NCBI GenBank assembly: GCA_035690725.1
Contig: DASSKF010000065.1
Location: forward strand, 1-23,928
Direction: 5' to 3'
Length of the DNA stretch: 23,928 nt
Source: DASSKF01 sp035690725
GTDB lineage: Bacteria > Actinomycetota > Actinomycetes > Actinomycetales > Dermatophilaceae
Shown: in pieces, positions 7,130 through 14,496 of the stretch
Position numbering within the stretch: the stretch's first letter is position 1
Layout: the number at the start of each line of letters is the position of its first letter
Made by a program: the position numbers and the translations under genes
Notes under the pieces: model-generated
What the model saw: the letters and a program-made list of their open reading frames with translations, nothing else
Told to the model about the DNA's origin: nothing
Database searches by the model: none

Positions 7130-8041
7130 ATGACCACCAGCGAGACCGCGATCGCGGTCCACCACCTCACCAAGCGCTTCGGCCGCACCGTCGCCCTCGA
7201 CGACCTCGACCTCACCGTGCGGACCGGCGAGGTGCACGGCTTCCTCGGCCCGAACGGTGCCGGCAAGTCCACGACGATCCGGGTGCTGCTCGGGCTGCTG
7301 CGCGCCGACGCCGGCGTCGTCCGGCTGCTCGGCGGCGACGTCTGGCACGACGCGGCCGCGTTGCACCGGCGGCTGGCCTACGTCCCCGGTGACGTGAGCC
7401 TGTGGCCCGGCCTGACCGGCGGCGAGGTGATCGACCTGCTCGGCCGGCTCCGCGGCGGGCTCGACGAGGCACGCCGGTCCGAGCTGCTCGACCGGTTCGA
7501 GCTGGACCCGCGCAAGAAGGCCCGCACCTACTCCAAGGGCAACCGGCAGAAGGTCGCCCTCGTCGCCGCGCTCGCCTCCGACGTCGAGCTGCTCGTCCTC
7601 GACGAGCCCACCTCGGGGCTGGACCCGCTGATGGAGGCCGTCTTCCAGCAGTGCATCGGCGAGGCCACGGGCGAGGGACGCACCGTGCTGCTGTCCAGCC
7701 ACATCCTGTCCGAGGTCGAGCAGCTGTGCGACCGGGTGAGCATCATCCGCGCCGGCCGCGTCGTGGAGTCGGGAACCCTGACGCAGCTGCGCCACCTGAC
7801 CCGCACCCATGTCTCCGCCGAGCTGCGGGCCCCGGTGCCGGGCGACCTGGCGAGCGTGGACGGCATACACGCCCTCGAGGTGGACGGCACGAAGGTGACC
7901 TGCGAGGTCGAATCCGCCCGGCTCGGCGACCTGCTCGCACGGCTGACCGCGGTCGGGGTCGCGGCGCTGACCAGCACGCCCCCGACGCTGGAGGAGCTGT
8001 TCCTGCGGCACTACGGCGACGTGACCGGGAGCACGCCGTGA
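7130..8041 (+). CDS. ABC transporter ATP-binding protein
   Basis: This 303-residue ATPase carries Walker A GPNGAGKST (40-48), signature SKGNRQ (135-140), Walker B LLVLDE (154-159) and switch histidine in SSH. The Q-loop position reads YVPGDVSL, with glycine where many ABC proteins have glutamine; this occurs in a branch of drug-export ATPases and need not mean loss of activity. The C-terminal 80 residues form the accessory domain typical of antibiotic exporters. The stop overlaps the permease start by four bases (GTGA, 8038-8041), so the two are translationally coupled. It energises export of an unknown, probably hydrophobic, compound and is likely controlled by the divergent GbsR-type repressor. 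Confidence 0.93.
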   Translation: MTTSETAIAVHHLTKRFGRTVALDDLDLTVRTGEVHGFLGPNGAGKSTTIRVLLGLLRADAGVVRLLGGDVWHDAAALHRRLAYVPGDVSLWPGLTGGEVIDLLGRLRGGLDEARRSELLDRFELDPRKKARTYSKGNRQKVALVAALASDVELLVLDEPTSGLDPLMEAVFQQCIGEATGEGRTVLLSSHILSEVEQLCDRVSIIRAGRVVESGTLTQLRHLTRTHVSAELRAPVPGDLASVDGIHALEVDGTKVTCEVESARLGDLLARLTAVGVAALTSTPPTLEELFLRHYGDVTGSTP

Positions 8042-9624
8042 GTGCTGCCGTCGGGACCGGCACCCTGGTGCGGTTCTTCCTGCGCCGGGACCGCTGGACG
8101 CTGGCCGCCTGGGTCCTCGGCGGCGCGGTCCTCTACTGGTCACAGGCGGTGGGTCTCGCCCAGACCTACCCGACCCAGGCCGCGCTCGACCGAGCGGCGG
8201 CGAGCATGGGCGGCAACGCCGCGCTCGTGGCGATGACCGGCCCGGCCCGGGCCCTGGACACCCTGGGCGGCCAGGTCGCGTGGCAGGTCAGCGCCTACGG
8301 GGCGATCCTCGCAGGGCTGATGAGCATGTTCCTCGTCGGCCGGCACACCCGCGCCGAGGAGGAAACCGGCCGCGACGAGCTCGTGCGCTCGGGCGTGGTC
8401 GGTCGCCATGCGCCCGTCCTCGCGACCGTCGTCGTGGTGGCCCTCGCCAACCTGCTGCTCGCCCTCGGGGTGGCTGTCAGCCTCGTCGCGTCCGACCTGC
8501 CGGGGGCCGGCTCGTGGGCCCTGGGCGTCGCCGCCGGGGTGGCCGGCCTCGTCTTCGGCGGGGTCGCGCTCGTCGCGGCCCAGCTCACCCAGGGGGTGCG
8601 CAGTGTCTACGGGATCACCGCATCCGCGCTCGGCGTCGCCTACGTCCTGCGGGCGATCGGGGACGTGAGCAGCGGCATCGCCTCGTGGCTGTCCCCCATC
8701 GGCTGGGGACAGGCGATGCGTGCCTACGCCGGCGAGGTCTGGTGGCCGGCCGCGCTGTCCGTGGCGGTGGCCGGGGGGCTCTGGCTCGTCGCGGTGCGCG
8801 TGCTGGACCACCGCGACATCGGGCACGGGCTGTGGCCGGCCCGGCCCGGCCCGGCACGCGCCGGACGGGGCCTGCGCGGAAGCCTCGGACTCGCCTGGCG
8901 GCTGCAGCGCGGGGCCCTCGCCGGCTGGGCGGCCGGTCTGCTGCTCATGGGCCTGGCGTACGGCTCGATCGGCTCCGACGTGCGCGGCGCTCTCGGCGAC
9001 AGCAGCGAGGTCACCGAGATGATGGCCCAGGCCGGCGGACCGCTGGTCGACTCCTTCTACGCCACCGCCTGCCTGCTGCTCGCCCTGGTCGCCGGCGGGT
9101 ATGCCGTGCAGGCCGGGCTGCGGGCGAGCGGCGAGGAGGGTGCCGGGCGGGTGGAGAGCCTGCTCGCCGCCGGCCTGCCCAGGTGGCGCTGGCTGACCGG
9201 CCACGTCGCGGTGGCCCTCGCCGGGACGGGCCTCGTCGTGGTACTGGGCGGCCTCGGCGCGGGCGTCGGCTACGGCGCCACGACCGGGGACTGGACGAGG
9301 GTCGGGCCGCTGACGGCGGCGACGGTGGCCTACCTGCCCGCGGTCTGGGCGCTCGTCGCGGTGACCGTGGCGCTGTACGGCCTCGTCGGGCGCTGGGCGC
9401 TGCTCGGCTGGGCGGGGTTGGCCTTCTGCGCCGCCGTCATGCTGTTCGGCCCCCTGCTGCAGCTGCCCGCGTGGGTGCTCGACCTGTCCCCGTTCGGCCA
9501 CGTGCCGATGCTCCCGGTCGCCGCGCTGTCCTGGCCGGCACTGCTCGAGCTGCTGGTCGCCGTGGCGGTGCTGCTGGCGGTCGGGGTCGTCGCCTTCCGC
9601 CGCCGGGACGTGCGCACCGCCTGA
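8038..9624 (+). CDS. ABC exporter permease, tetronasin-resistance type
   Basis: This 528-residue membrane protein has about a dozen hydrophobic segments arranged as two similar halves, each beginning with an RRDRW- or LAWRLQRGAL-like amphipathic start, as in fused permeases of the TnrB3/tetronasin exporter group. The start is GTG 8038, overlapping the ATPase stop; a longer frame from 7402 lies inside the ATPase gene. Conserved charged stretches such as RAEEETGRDELVRSG and its counterpart SGEEGAGRVESLLAAG follow the second hydrophobic segment of each half, which supports internal duplication. It pairs with the preceding ATPase to export a drug or endogenous metabolite. The substrate cannot be named. 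Confidence 0.9.
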   Translation: MSAAVGTGTLVRFFLRRDRWTLAAWVLGGAVLYWSQAVGLAQTYPTQAALDRAAASMGGNAALVAMTGPARALDTLGGQVAWQVSAYGAILAGLMSMFLVGRHTRAEEETGRDELVRSGVVGRHAPVLATVVVVALANLLLALGVAVSLVASDLPGAGSWALGVAAGVAGLVFGGVALVAAQLTQGVRSVYGITASALGVAYVLRAIGDVSSGIASWLSPIGWGQAMRAYAGEVWWPAALSVAVAGGLWLVAVRVLDHRDIGHGLWPARPGPARAGRGLRGSLGLAWRLQRGALAGWAAGLLLMGLAYGSIGSDVRGALGDSSEVTEMMAQAGGPLVDSFYATACLLLALVAGGYAVQAGLRASGEEGAGRVESLLAAGLPRWRWLTGHVAVALAGTGLVVVLGGLGAGVGYGATTGDWTRVGPLTAATVAYLPAVWALVAVTVALYGLVGRWALLGWAGLAFCAAVMLFGPLLQLPAWVLDLSPFGHVPMLPVAALSWPALLELLVAVAVLLAVGVVAFRRRDVRTA

Positions 9625-9654
9625 CCAACCCCCCGGAGAGAGGTGGGGCGCGCG

Positions 9655-10698
9655 TCAGCGGCGCAGGACGTTGCCGAAGCCGGAGACGCCGTTCCACAGC
9701 CGGGTCAGCGTGCTGGGGTGACCGGGCTTGTGGGCGGTGTACATCTGGCCGCCGCCGGCGTAGATGCCGACGTGGTAGGCGGGCGACCCGAAGAAGACGA
9801 GGTCGCCCGGCCTCGGGTTCGAGGTGCCGCTGAAGGTGCCCTGCTGGGCGGCGGCGGTGCGGGCGGAGATGTCGATGCCCGCCCGGCCCAGGACGTACTT
9901 GACGTAGCCGGAGCAGTCGAAGCCCTGGCTCGGGCTGTCGCCGCCGTAGGTGTAGCGGACGCCGAGGTTGTCGCGGGCCGCCCGGATGATCCGCTGGCGG
10001 ATGCCGGTCCGGCTGCTGCTGCGCGAGGCGCGGTCGGGCACCCGGGAGGCGTTGGTGCCGGCCGCGCTGCCGCCGCGCAGGCCCATCGCCGCCGCGGTGC
10101 GGGGGCCGACGATGCCGTCGCGGACGAGGCCGTGGCGGCCCTGCCAGCGGACGACGGCGCGGCGGGTGTGCGACCCGAAGATGCCGTCGGCGCGCACGCC
10201 GACGATCCGCTGGACCGAGCGGACGATCGCGCCGCGGGCGCCGTAGCGCACGTTGTGCGTCCACAGCGCGTGGTGTGACGCGCCCCGGCTGGCGCGGGAG
10301 CCGCCGCCACCCGAGCGGATGTCCATCTTGCCGGCGGTCCGGGGGCCGACGATGCCGTCGCGGACGAGCCCGTGGCGGCCCTGCCAGCGGATGACGGCGC
10401 GGCGGGTGTGCGGGCCGAAGATGCCGTCGGCGCGCACGCCGACGATCCGCTGGATCCGCCTGACGATGCGCCCGCGGTCTCCGTAGCTGACGTTGTGCCG
10501 CCACACCGGCCGGGTCACGATCGGGACGGCCGGCACGGCGGCCGGGCGTGGGACCGCCCGGGGCGCCGGTGCGGTGCGGGGGACGGGGGCCGCTGCCGGC
10601 GGTGCCGGGGTGGCCTGGGCTGCCGGGGCCGGGGCACCGAGGGCCACGCCCGCGGTGACCGTTCCTGCCGCCGCGGCGATGACACTGCGAGTCTTCAC
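9655..10698 (-). CDS. Secreted NlpC/P60 endopeptidase with two peptidoglycan-binding domains
   Basis: This 347-residue protein begins with a signal peptide (MKTRSVIAAAAGTV, then Ala-rich to about residue 30) and a Pro/Ala-rich linker. Two PG_binding_1 domains follow (about 67-125 and 147-205). The NlpC/P60 domain (about 232-347) has Cys262 in FDCSGY, His309 in YHVGIY and His323 in AHKPG as the likely catalytic set. It should cut peptide stems of cell-wall peptidoglycan, probably in daughter-cell separation or wall turnover. ATG 10698 is preceded by AGGTGAAG. The two binding domains are a very recent DNA duplication. Its stop lies 30 bases from the end of the exporter permease gene, and it diverges from glpK. 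Confidence 0.92.
   Translation of the reverse strand: MKTRSVIAAAAGTVTAGVALGAPAPAAQATPAPPAAAPVPRTAPAPRAVPRPAAVPAVPIVTRPVWRHNVSYGDRGRIVRRIQRIVGVRADGIFGPHTRRAVIRWQGRHGLVRDGIVGPRTAGKMDIRSGGGGSRASRGASHHALWTHNVRYGARGAIVRSVQRIVGVRADGIFGSHTRRAVVRWQGRHGLVRDGIVGPRTAAAMGLRGGSAAGTNASRVPDRASRSSSRTGIRQRIIRAARDNLGVRYTYGGDSPSQGFDCSGYVKYVLGRAGIDISARTAAAQQGTFSGTSNPRPGDLVFFGSPAYHVGIYAGGGQMYTAHKPGHPSTLTRLWNGVSGFGNVLRR
10097..10498. repeat. 240-base direct duplication inside the NlpC/P60 gene
   Basis: Bases around 10097-10258 match those 240 bases further on (10337-10498). Over 10101-10214 against 10341-10454 I count four mismatches in 114 bases. The copies encode the two peptidoglycan-binding domains, 80 residues apart. 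Similarity falls off towards both ends, so the conserved core has been duplicated or homogenised recently. Confidence 0.9.
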
Positions 10699-10924
10699 CT
10701 GAAATGCGCCTTATCGAGAGAGAACCGTGGTATAAGCCCCGAGCAAACGCGCAGGACGCTAGCAGGAATCACCGGTCACGGGAACCCCACGGGTCACACC
10801 GGTGCTCGGCTCAGGCCGATTTCGGACGCCGGATCAGCGGCCTGAAGCCCGCAAAGCGGCCCGAGGCGAGCACGTGCCGCCCGGCGCCCCGCAGACGCCC
10901 GCCGAGCATGGCAGGGTGTGCGGC
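10699..10924. promoter_or_regulatory. Divergent intergenic region between NlpC/P60 and glpK
   Basis: On the minus strand a -10-like TAGCGT lies at 10756-10761, giving an untranslated leader of roughly 50 bases for the NlpC/P60 gene; a -35 is poor (TTCCCG at 17-base spacing). Related words TCACGGG and CACGGGTCAC at 10776-10800 could be regulator sites. On the plus strand no convincing glpK promoter was recognised. AGCGGCC occurs twice within about 20 bases near 10840-10862, of unknown meaning. Confidence 0.4.
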
Positions 10925-12526
10925 ATGGCTGACTTCGTGGGGGCCGTCGACCAGGGCACGACGAGCACCCGCTTCATGGTCTTCGACCACGACGGGGCGG
11001 AGGTCGCCCGGCACCAGCTCGAGCACGAGCAGGTCCTGCCGCGGGCCGGCTGGGTCGAGCACAACCCGATCGAGATCGTCGAGCGGACCGGCGCCGTGAT
11101 CCGCACCGCCCTGACGAAGGCGCGGCTGTCCGCGCGGGACCTGGCGGCGGTCGGGGTCACCAACCAGCGCGAGACCACGGTGGTCTGGGACCGGCGGACC
11201 GGGCGCCCCTTCCACAACGCGATCGTCTGGCAGGACACCCGGACCGACCGGATCGCGCGTCGGCTGGAGCAGGACGGGCGCGGGGACGTCATCCGGGACA
11301 AGGCAGGGCTGCCGCCCGCCACCTACTTCGCCGGAGGCAAGCTGCAGTGGATCCTCGAGCACGTCGACGGGGTGCGGGAGGCGGCCGAGCGCGGCGACGC
11401 CCTGTTCGGCACCACCGACTCCTGGGTGCTGTGGCACCTCACCGGCGGCGGCAAGGATCCTGCCGGCGGGGTGCACGTCACCGACGTGACGAACGCCGGC
11501 CGCACCATGCTGATGGACCTGCGCACCCTGGACTGGGACGACGAGCTGCTCGGGTTCTTCGGCATCCCCCGGCAGATGCTGCCCACCATCCGCCCCAGCT
11601 CGGTCCCCACCGACGAGCCGTATGGCGTCACGCGCGCGCACGGCCCCTTCTCCGGTGAGGTGCCCCTGACCGGGGACCTCGGCGACCAGCACGCGGCCCT
11701 GGTCGGCCAGGTCTGCTTCGCGCCCGGCGAGGCGAAGAACACCTACGGCACGGGCAACTTCCTGCTGCTCAACACCGGCACCGAGCCGGTGCGCAGCGAG
11801 TCCGGCCTGCTGACGACCGTGGCCTACCAGTTCTCCGGCGCCGCACCGGTTTTCGCGCTCGAAGGATCGATCGCGGTCACCGGCTCGGCGGTGCAGTGGC
11901 TGCGCGACCAGCTCGGCATCATCTCCGGCGCGGCCCAGTCCGAGGCGCTCGCGCGGCAGGTCGAGGACAACGGCGGGGTCTACTTCGTGCCGGCGTTCTC
12001 CGGGCTGTTCGCGCCGTACTGGCGCTCCGACGCCCGCGGCGCCATCGTCGGGCTGTCCCGCTACCACACCAACGCCCACCTGGCCCGGGCCACGCTGGAG
12101 GCGATCTGCTACCAGAGCAAGGACGTCGCCGACGCGATGACCACCGACTCCGGGGTGCGGATCGACTGCCTCAAGGTCGACGGCGGGGTCACCGCCAACG
12201 AGCTGTGCATGCAGATCCAGGCCGACGTGCTCGGCACCCCGGTGAGCCGGCCGGTGGTGAGCGAGACGACGGCCCTGGGGGCGGCATACGCCGCAGGCCT
12301 GGGGGTCGGGTTCTGGAAGGACACCGACGAGCTGCGCGCCAACTGGCGCGAGGACCGGCGCTGGGAGCCGCAGTGGAGCGACGCGCAGCGCGAGCGCGGG
12401 CACGCCCGCTGGCGCCGGGCGGTGCAGCGGACCCTGGACTGGGTCGACCCCGACGACGACACCGCCGACACCGCCAACACCGCCAACACCGCGGACACCG
12501 ACCGCCACGAGGAGGACCACCAGTGA
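10925..12526 (+). CDS. glpK: Glycerol kinase
   Basis: This 533-residue FGGY-family kinase phosphorylates glycerol to glycerol 3-phosphate in the cytoplasm. It has the N-terminal phosphate-binding AVDQGTTSTR, the glycerol-site NQRETTVVWDRRTG and WQDTRT, NTYGTGNF, the GSIAVTGSAVQW stretch and DGGVTANELCMQ near the C-terminal nucleotide site. ATG 10925 gives the family N-terminus; the ribosome site is weak (AGGGTG). The last 20 or so residues are an unusual acidic Asp/Thr/Ala/Asn tail built from repeats of a 9-base unit (ACCGCCAAC-like, 12461-12500), beyond the usual end of GlpK. No glycerol facilitator gene (glpF) adjoins it here. It is followed by glpD on the same strand after an 82-base gap that holds a palindromic repeat. 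Confidence 0.97.
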   Translation: MADFVGAVDQGTTSTRFMVFDHDGAEVARHQLEHEQVLPRAGWVEHNPIEIVERTGAVIRTALTKARLSARDLAAVGVTNQRETTVVWDRRTGRPFHNAIVWQDTRTDRIARRLEQDGRGDVIRDKAGLPPATYFAGGKLQWILEHVDGVREAAERGDALFGTTDSWVLWHLTGGGKDPAGGVHVTDVTNAGRTMLMDLRTLDWDDELLGFFGIPRQMLPTIRPSSVPTDEPYGVTRAHGPFSGEVPLTGDLGDQHAALVGQVCFAPGEAKNTYGTGNFLLLNTGTEPVRSESGLLTTVAYQFSGAAPVFALEGSIAVTGSAVQWLRDQLGIISGAAQSEALARQVEDNGGVYFVPAFSGLFAPYWRSDARGAIVGLSRYHTNAHLARATLEAICYQSKDVADAMTTDSGVRIDCLKVDGGVTANELCMQIQADVLGTPVSRPVVSETTALGAAYAAGLGVGFWKDTDELRANWREDRRWEPQWSDAQRERGHARWRRAVQRTLDWVDPDDDTADTANTANTADTDRHEEDHQ

Positions 12527-12527
12527 G

Positions 12528-12601
12528 GACCGGACACGGCTTGCGCGAGCGACCTTGCACGACAACCCCCGGGATGGCTCTCCGCACGCGTGTCCGGTCG
12601 G
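12528..12601. repeat. Dispersed palindromic element, copy B
   Basis: The left end (12528-12549) matches that of copy A at 6412-6433 with two differences, and the right end (12577-12601) matches 6460-6484 with two differences. The 27-base centre is unrelated to that of copy A. The ends are inverted to each other (GACCGGACAC and GTGTCCGGTC). It fills the glpK-glpD gap, where it could affect mRNA stability or partly terminate transcription between the two genes. Confidence 0.8.
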
Positions 12602-12608
12602 TGCGTGG

Positions 12609-14345
12609 ATGAGGGCGGTGGCGCTGTCGCCGGAGGCCCGCCAGCACGCCCTGGCCGCTCTGGACACGCACGACGGCACCGAGCTCGACGTCCTCGTGAT
12701 CGGTGGCGGGGTGGTCGGGGCCGGTGCGGCGCTGGACGCGGTCACCCGCGGACTGCGGGTCGGGCTGGTCGAGCAGCGCGACTTCGCCTCGGGCACCTCG
12801 AGCCGCTCCAGCAAGCTGATCCACGGGGGCCTGCGCTACCTGGAGATGCTCGACTTCGCCCTCGTCTCCGAAGCGCTCGGGGAGCGGTCGCTGCTGCTGA
12901 CCCGGCTCGCCCCCCACCTGGTCCGGCCGGTGCCGTTCCTCTACCCGCTGACCCACCGCGGCTGGGAGCGTCCGTATGTCGGGTCGGGGCTCGCGCTGTA
13001 CGACACCCTCGGTCTCGCCTCGGGTCGCAGCAGGGGGGTGCCGCACCACCGGCACCTGTCCCGCCGTGGGGCGCTGCGGGTGGTCCCGTCCCTGCGCAAG
13101 GAGGCGCTGGTGGGGGCGGTGCAGTACTGGGACGCCCAGGTCGACGACGCCCGGCACACGATGTTCCTGGCCCGCACGGCAGCTGCCTACGGCGCGCACG
13201 TCGCCTCCCGCGCCCGGGTGGTCGGGCTGCTGCGGGAGGGGGAGCGGGTCACCGGCGCCGAGGTGGTCGACCTGGAGTCGGGCCGCCGGCTGGAGGTGCG
13301 GGCCCGCCAGGTGGTCAACGCCACCGGTGTGTGGACCGACGAGACCCAGGCCTTCGCGGGGGAGCGCGGCCGGTTCCACGTCCGCGCCTCGAAGGGGATC
13401 CACCTGGTCGTGCCGCGCGACCGGATCCGCTCCGAGTCCGGGCTGATCCTGCGCACCGAGACCTCGGTGCTGTTCGTCATCCCGTGGGGGCGGCACTGGA
13501 TCATCGGCACGACCGACACCGAGTGGGACCTGGACAAGTCGCACCCGGCGGCCAGCCAGCGGGACATCGACTACCTGCTGCGGCACGTCAACGCCGTGCT
13601 CGCCACCCCGCTCAGCCGGGCCGACGTCGAGGGCGTCTACGCCGGGCTCCGGCCGCTGCTGGCCGGGGAGTCCGAGGCGACGAGCAAGCTGTCCCGGGAG
13701 CACGCCGTCAGCCACACCGTGCCGGGACTGGTGGTGGTCGCGGGCGGCAAGTACACGACATACCGGATCATGGCCAAGGACGCGATCGACGAGGCCGTGC
13801 ACGGGCTGTCGGTGGCCGCCGGACGGCGGGTGCCGGCCTGCATCACCGACGAGGTGCCGCTGCTCGGGGCCGACGGCCACGAGGCGCTGTGGAACCAGCG
13901 GGCGATCCTCGCCCAGCGCAGCGGCCTGCACCAGGCGCGGATCGAGCACCTGCTGGGCCGCTACGGCTCACTGGTCACCGAGGTGCTCGCCCTCGTGGCG
14001 CAGGACCCCTCGCTCGGTGAGCCGCTCGAGGGCGCGGACGGCTACCTGCGGGCCGAGGTCGTCTACGCCACCTCACACGAGGGAGCGCGCCACCTCGACG
14101 ACGTGCTGACCCGGCGCACCCGGATCTCGATCGAGACCTTCGACCGGGGGACCCGCTGCGCGCCGCTGGTCGCCGACCTGATGGCACCGGTGCTCGGCTG
14201 GGGACCGGCCCAGCGTGAGCTCGAGGTGCAGCACTACCTCGCCCGCGTACAGGCCGAGCGGCAGAGCCAGCAGATGCCCGACGACGAGACCGCCGACGCC
14301 GCCCGGGTCGGCGCCCCCGACGTGGTCCCCGTCACCCCCGCCTGA
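12609..14345 (+). CDS. glpD: FAD-dependent glycerol-3-phosphate dehydrogenase
   Basis: This 578-residue enzyme oxidises glycerol 3-phosphate to dihydroxyacetone phosphate, passing electrons through FAD to the respiratory quinone pool at the inner face of the membrane. The FAD dinucleotide motif GGGVVGAG is at residues 32-39, followed by the family signature ASGTSSRSSKLIHGGLRYLE. Further family features include IPWGRHWIIGTTDTE and the C-terminal DAO_C-like domain. The start at ATG 12609 places the FAD motif as expected; the open frame runs back to 12555 through the palindromic repeat. It acts with the preceding glpK in glycerol use. A Pro/Val-ending tail of about 20 residues is not conserved. 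It converges on the gene ending at 14497. Confidence 0.96.
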   Translation: MRAVALSPEARQHALAALDTHDGTELDVLVIGGGVVGAGAALDAVTRGLRVGLVEQRDFASGTSSRSSKLIHGGLRYLEMLDFALVSEALGERSLLLTRLAPHLVRPVPFLYPLTHRGWERPYVGSGLALYDTLGLASGRSRGVPHHRHLSRRGALRVVPSLRKEALVGAVQYWDAQVDDARHTMFLARTAAAYGAHVASRARVVGLLREGERVTGAEVVDLESGRRLEVRARQVVNATGVWTDETQAFAGERGRFHVRASKGIHLVVPRDRIRSESGLILRTETSVLFVIPWGRHWIIGTTDTEWDLDKSHPAASQRDIDYLLRHVNAVLATPLSRADVEGVYAGLRPLLAGESEATSKLSREHAVSHTVPGLVVVAGGKYTTYRIMAKDAIDEAVHGLSVAAGRRVPACITDEVPLLGADGHEALWNQRAILAQRSGLHQARIEHLLGRYGSLVTEVLALVAQDPSLGEPLEGADGYLRAEVVYATSHEGARHLDDVLTRRTRISIETFDRGTRCAPLVADLMAPVLGWGPAQRELEVQHYLARVQAERQSQQMPDDETADAARVGAPDVVPVTPA

Positions 14346-14367
14346 CGAGGCCGTTGCCGCCTGCCTG

Positions 14368-14409
14368 CCGGACGCGCCACCCCGGACGCGCCACCCCGGA
14401 CGCGCCACC
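14368..14409. repeat. Three perfect 14-base tandem repeats
   Basis: The unit CCGGACGCGCCACC occurs three times head to tail without mismatch, just downstream of the glpD stop and before a strong hairpin. It is non-coding on both strands as annotated. Copy number may vary between strains. Confidence 0.9.
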
Positions 14410-14419
14410 CCCGGGACAG

Positions 14420-14467
14420 ATCTTTGGGACGTTTCCGCTGCTGGAGCAGCGGAAACGTCCCAAAGAT
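14420..14467. terminator. Perfect 22-bp hairpin between convergent genes
   Basis: Bases 14420-14441 and 14446-14467 are exact inverted copies around the 4-base loop TGGA. The arms start ATCTTTGGGACG and end CCAAAGAT, so the base of the stem is AT-rich. Lying between glpD and the convergent membrane-protein gene, it most likely terminates both transcripts. There is no U-tract beyond the stem, although the A/U-rich stem base supplies UCUUU before and AAAGAU after. Confidence 0.8.
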
Positions 14468-14496
14468 TCGTGTAGCGGGCCGCAGGGCCCGGTGGC

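Noticed and set aside
10699..10924. c-di-AMP (ydaO) riboswitch before the NlpC/P60 gene
   Set aside because: Such riboswitches precede wall hydrolases in actinobacteria, but the conserved ydaO cores were not found and the inferred leader of about 50 bases is too short.
10811..12814. Long minus-strand open frame across glpK
   Set aside because: It is the antisense of a clear glycerol kinase gene; long antisense frames are expected at this GC content, and the product shows no recognisable domain.
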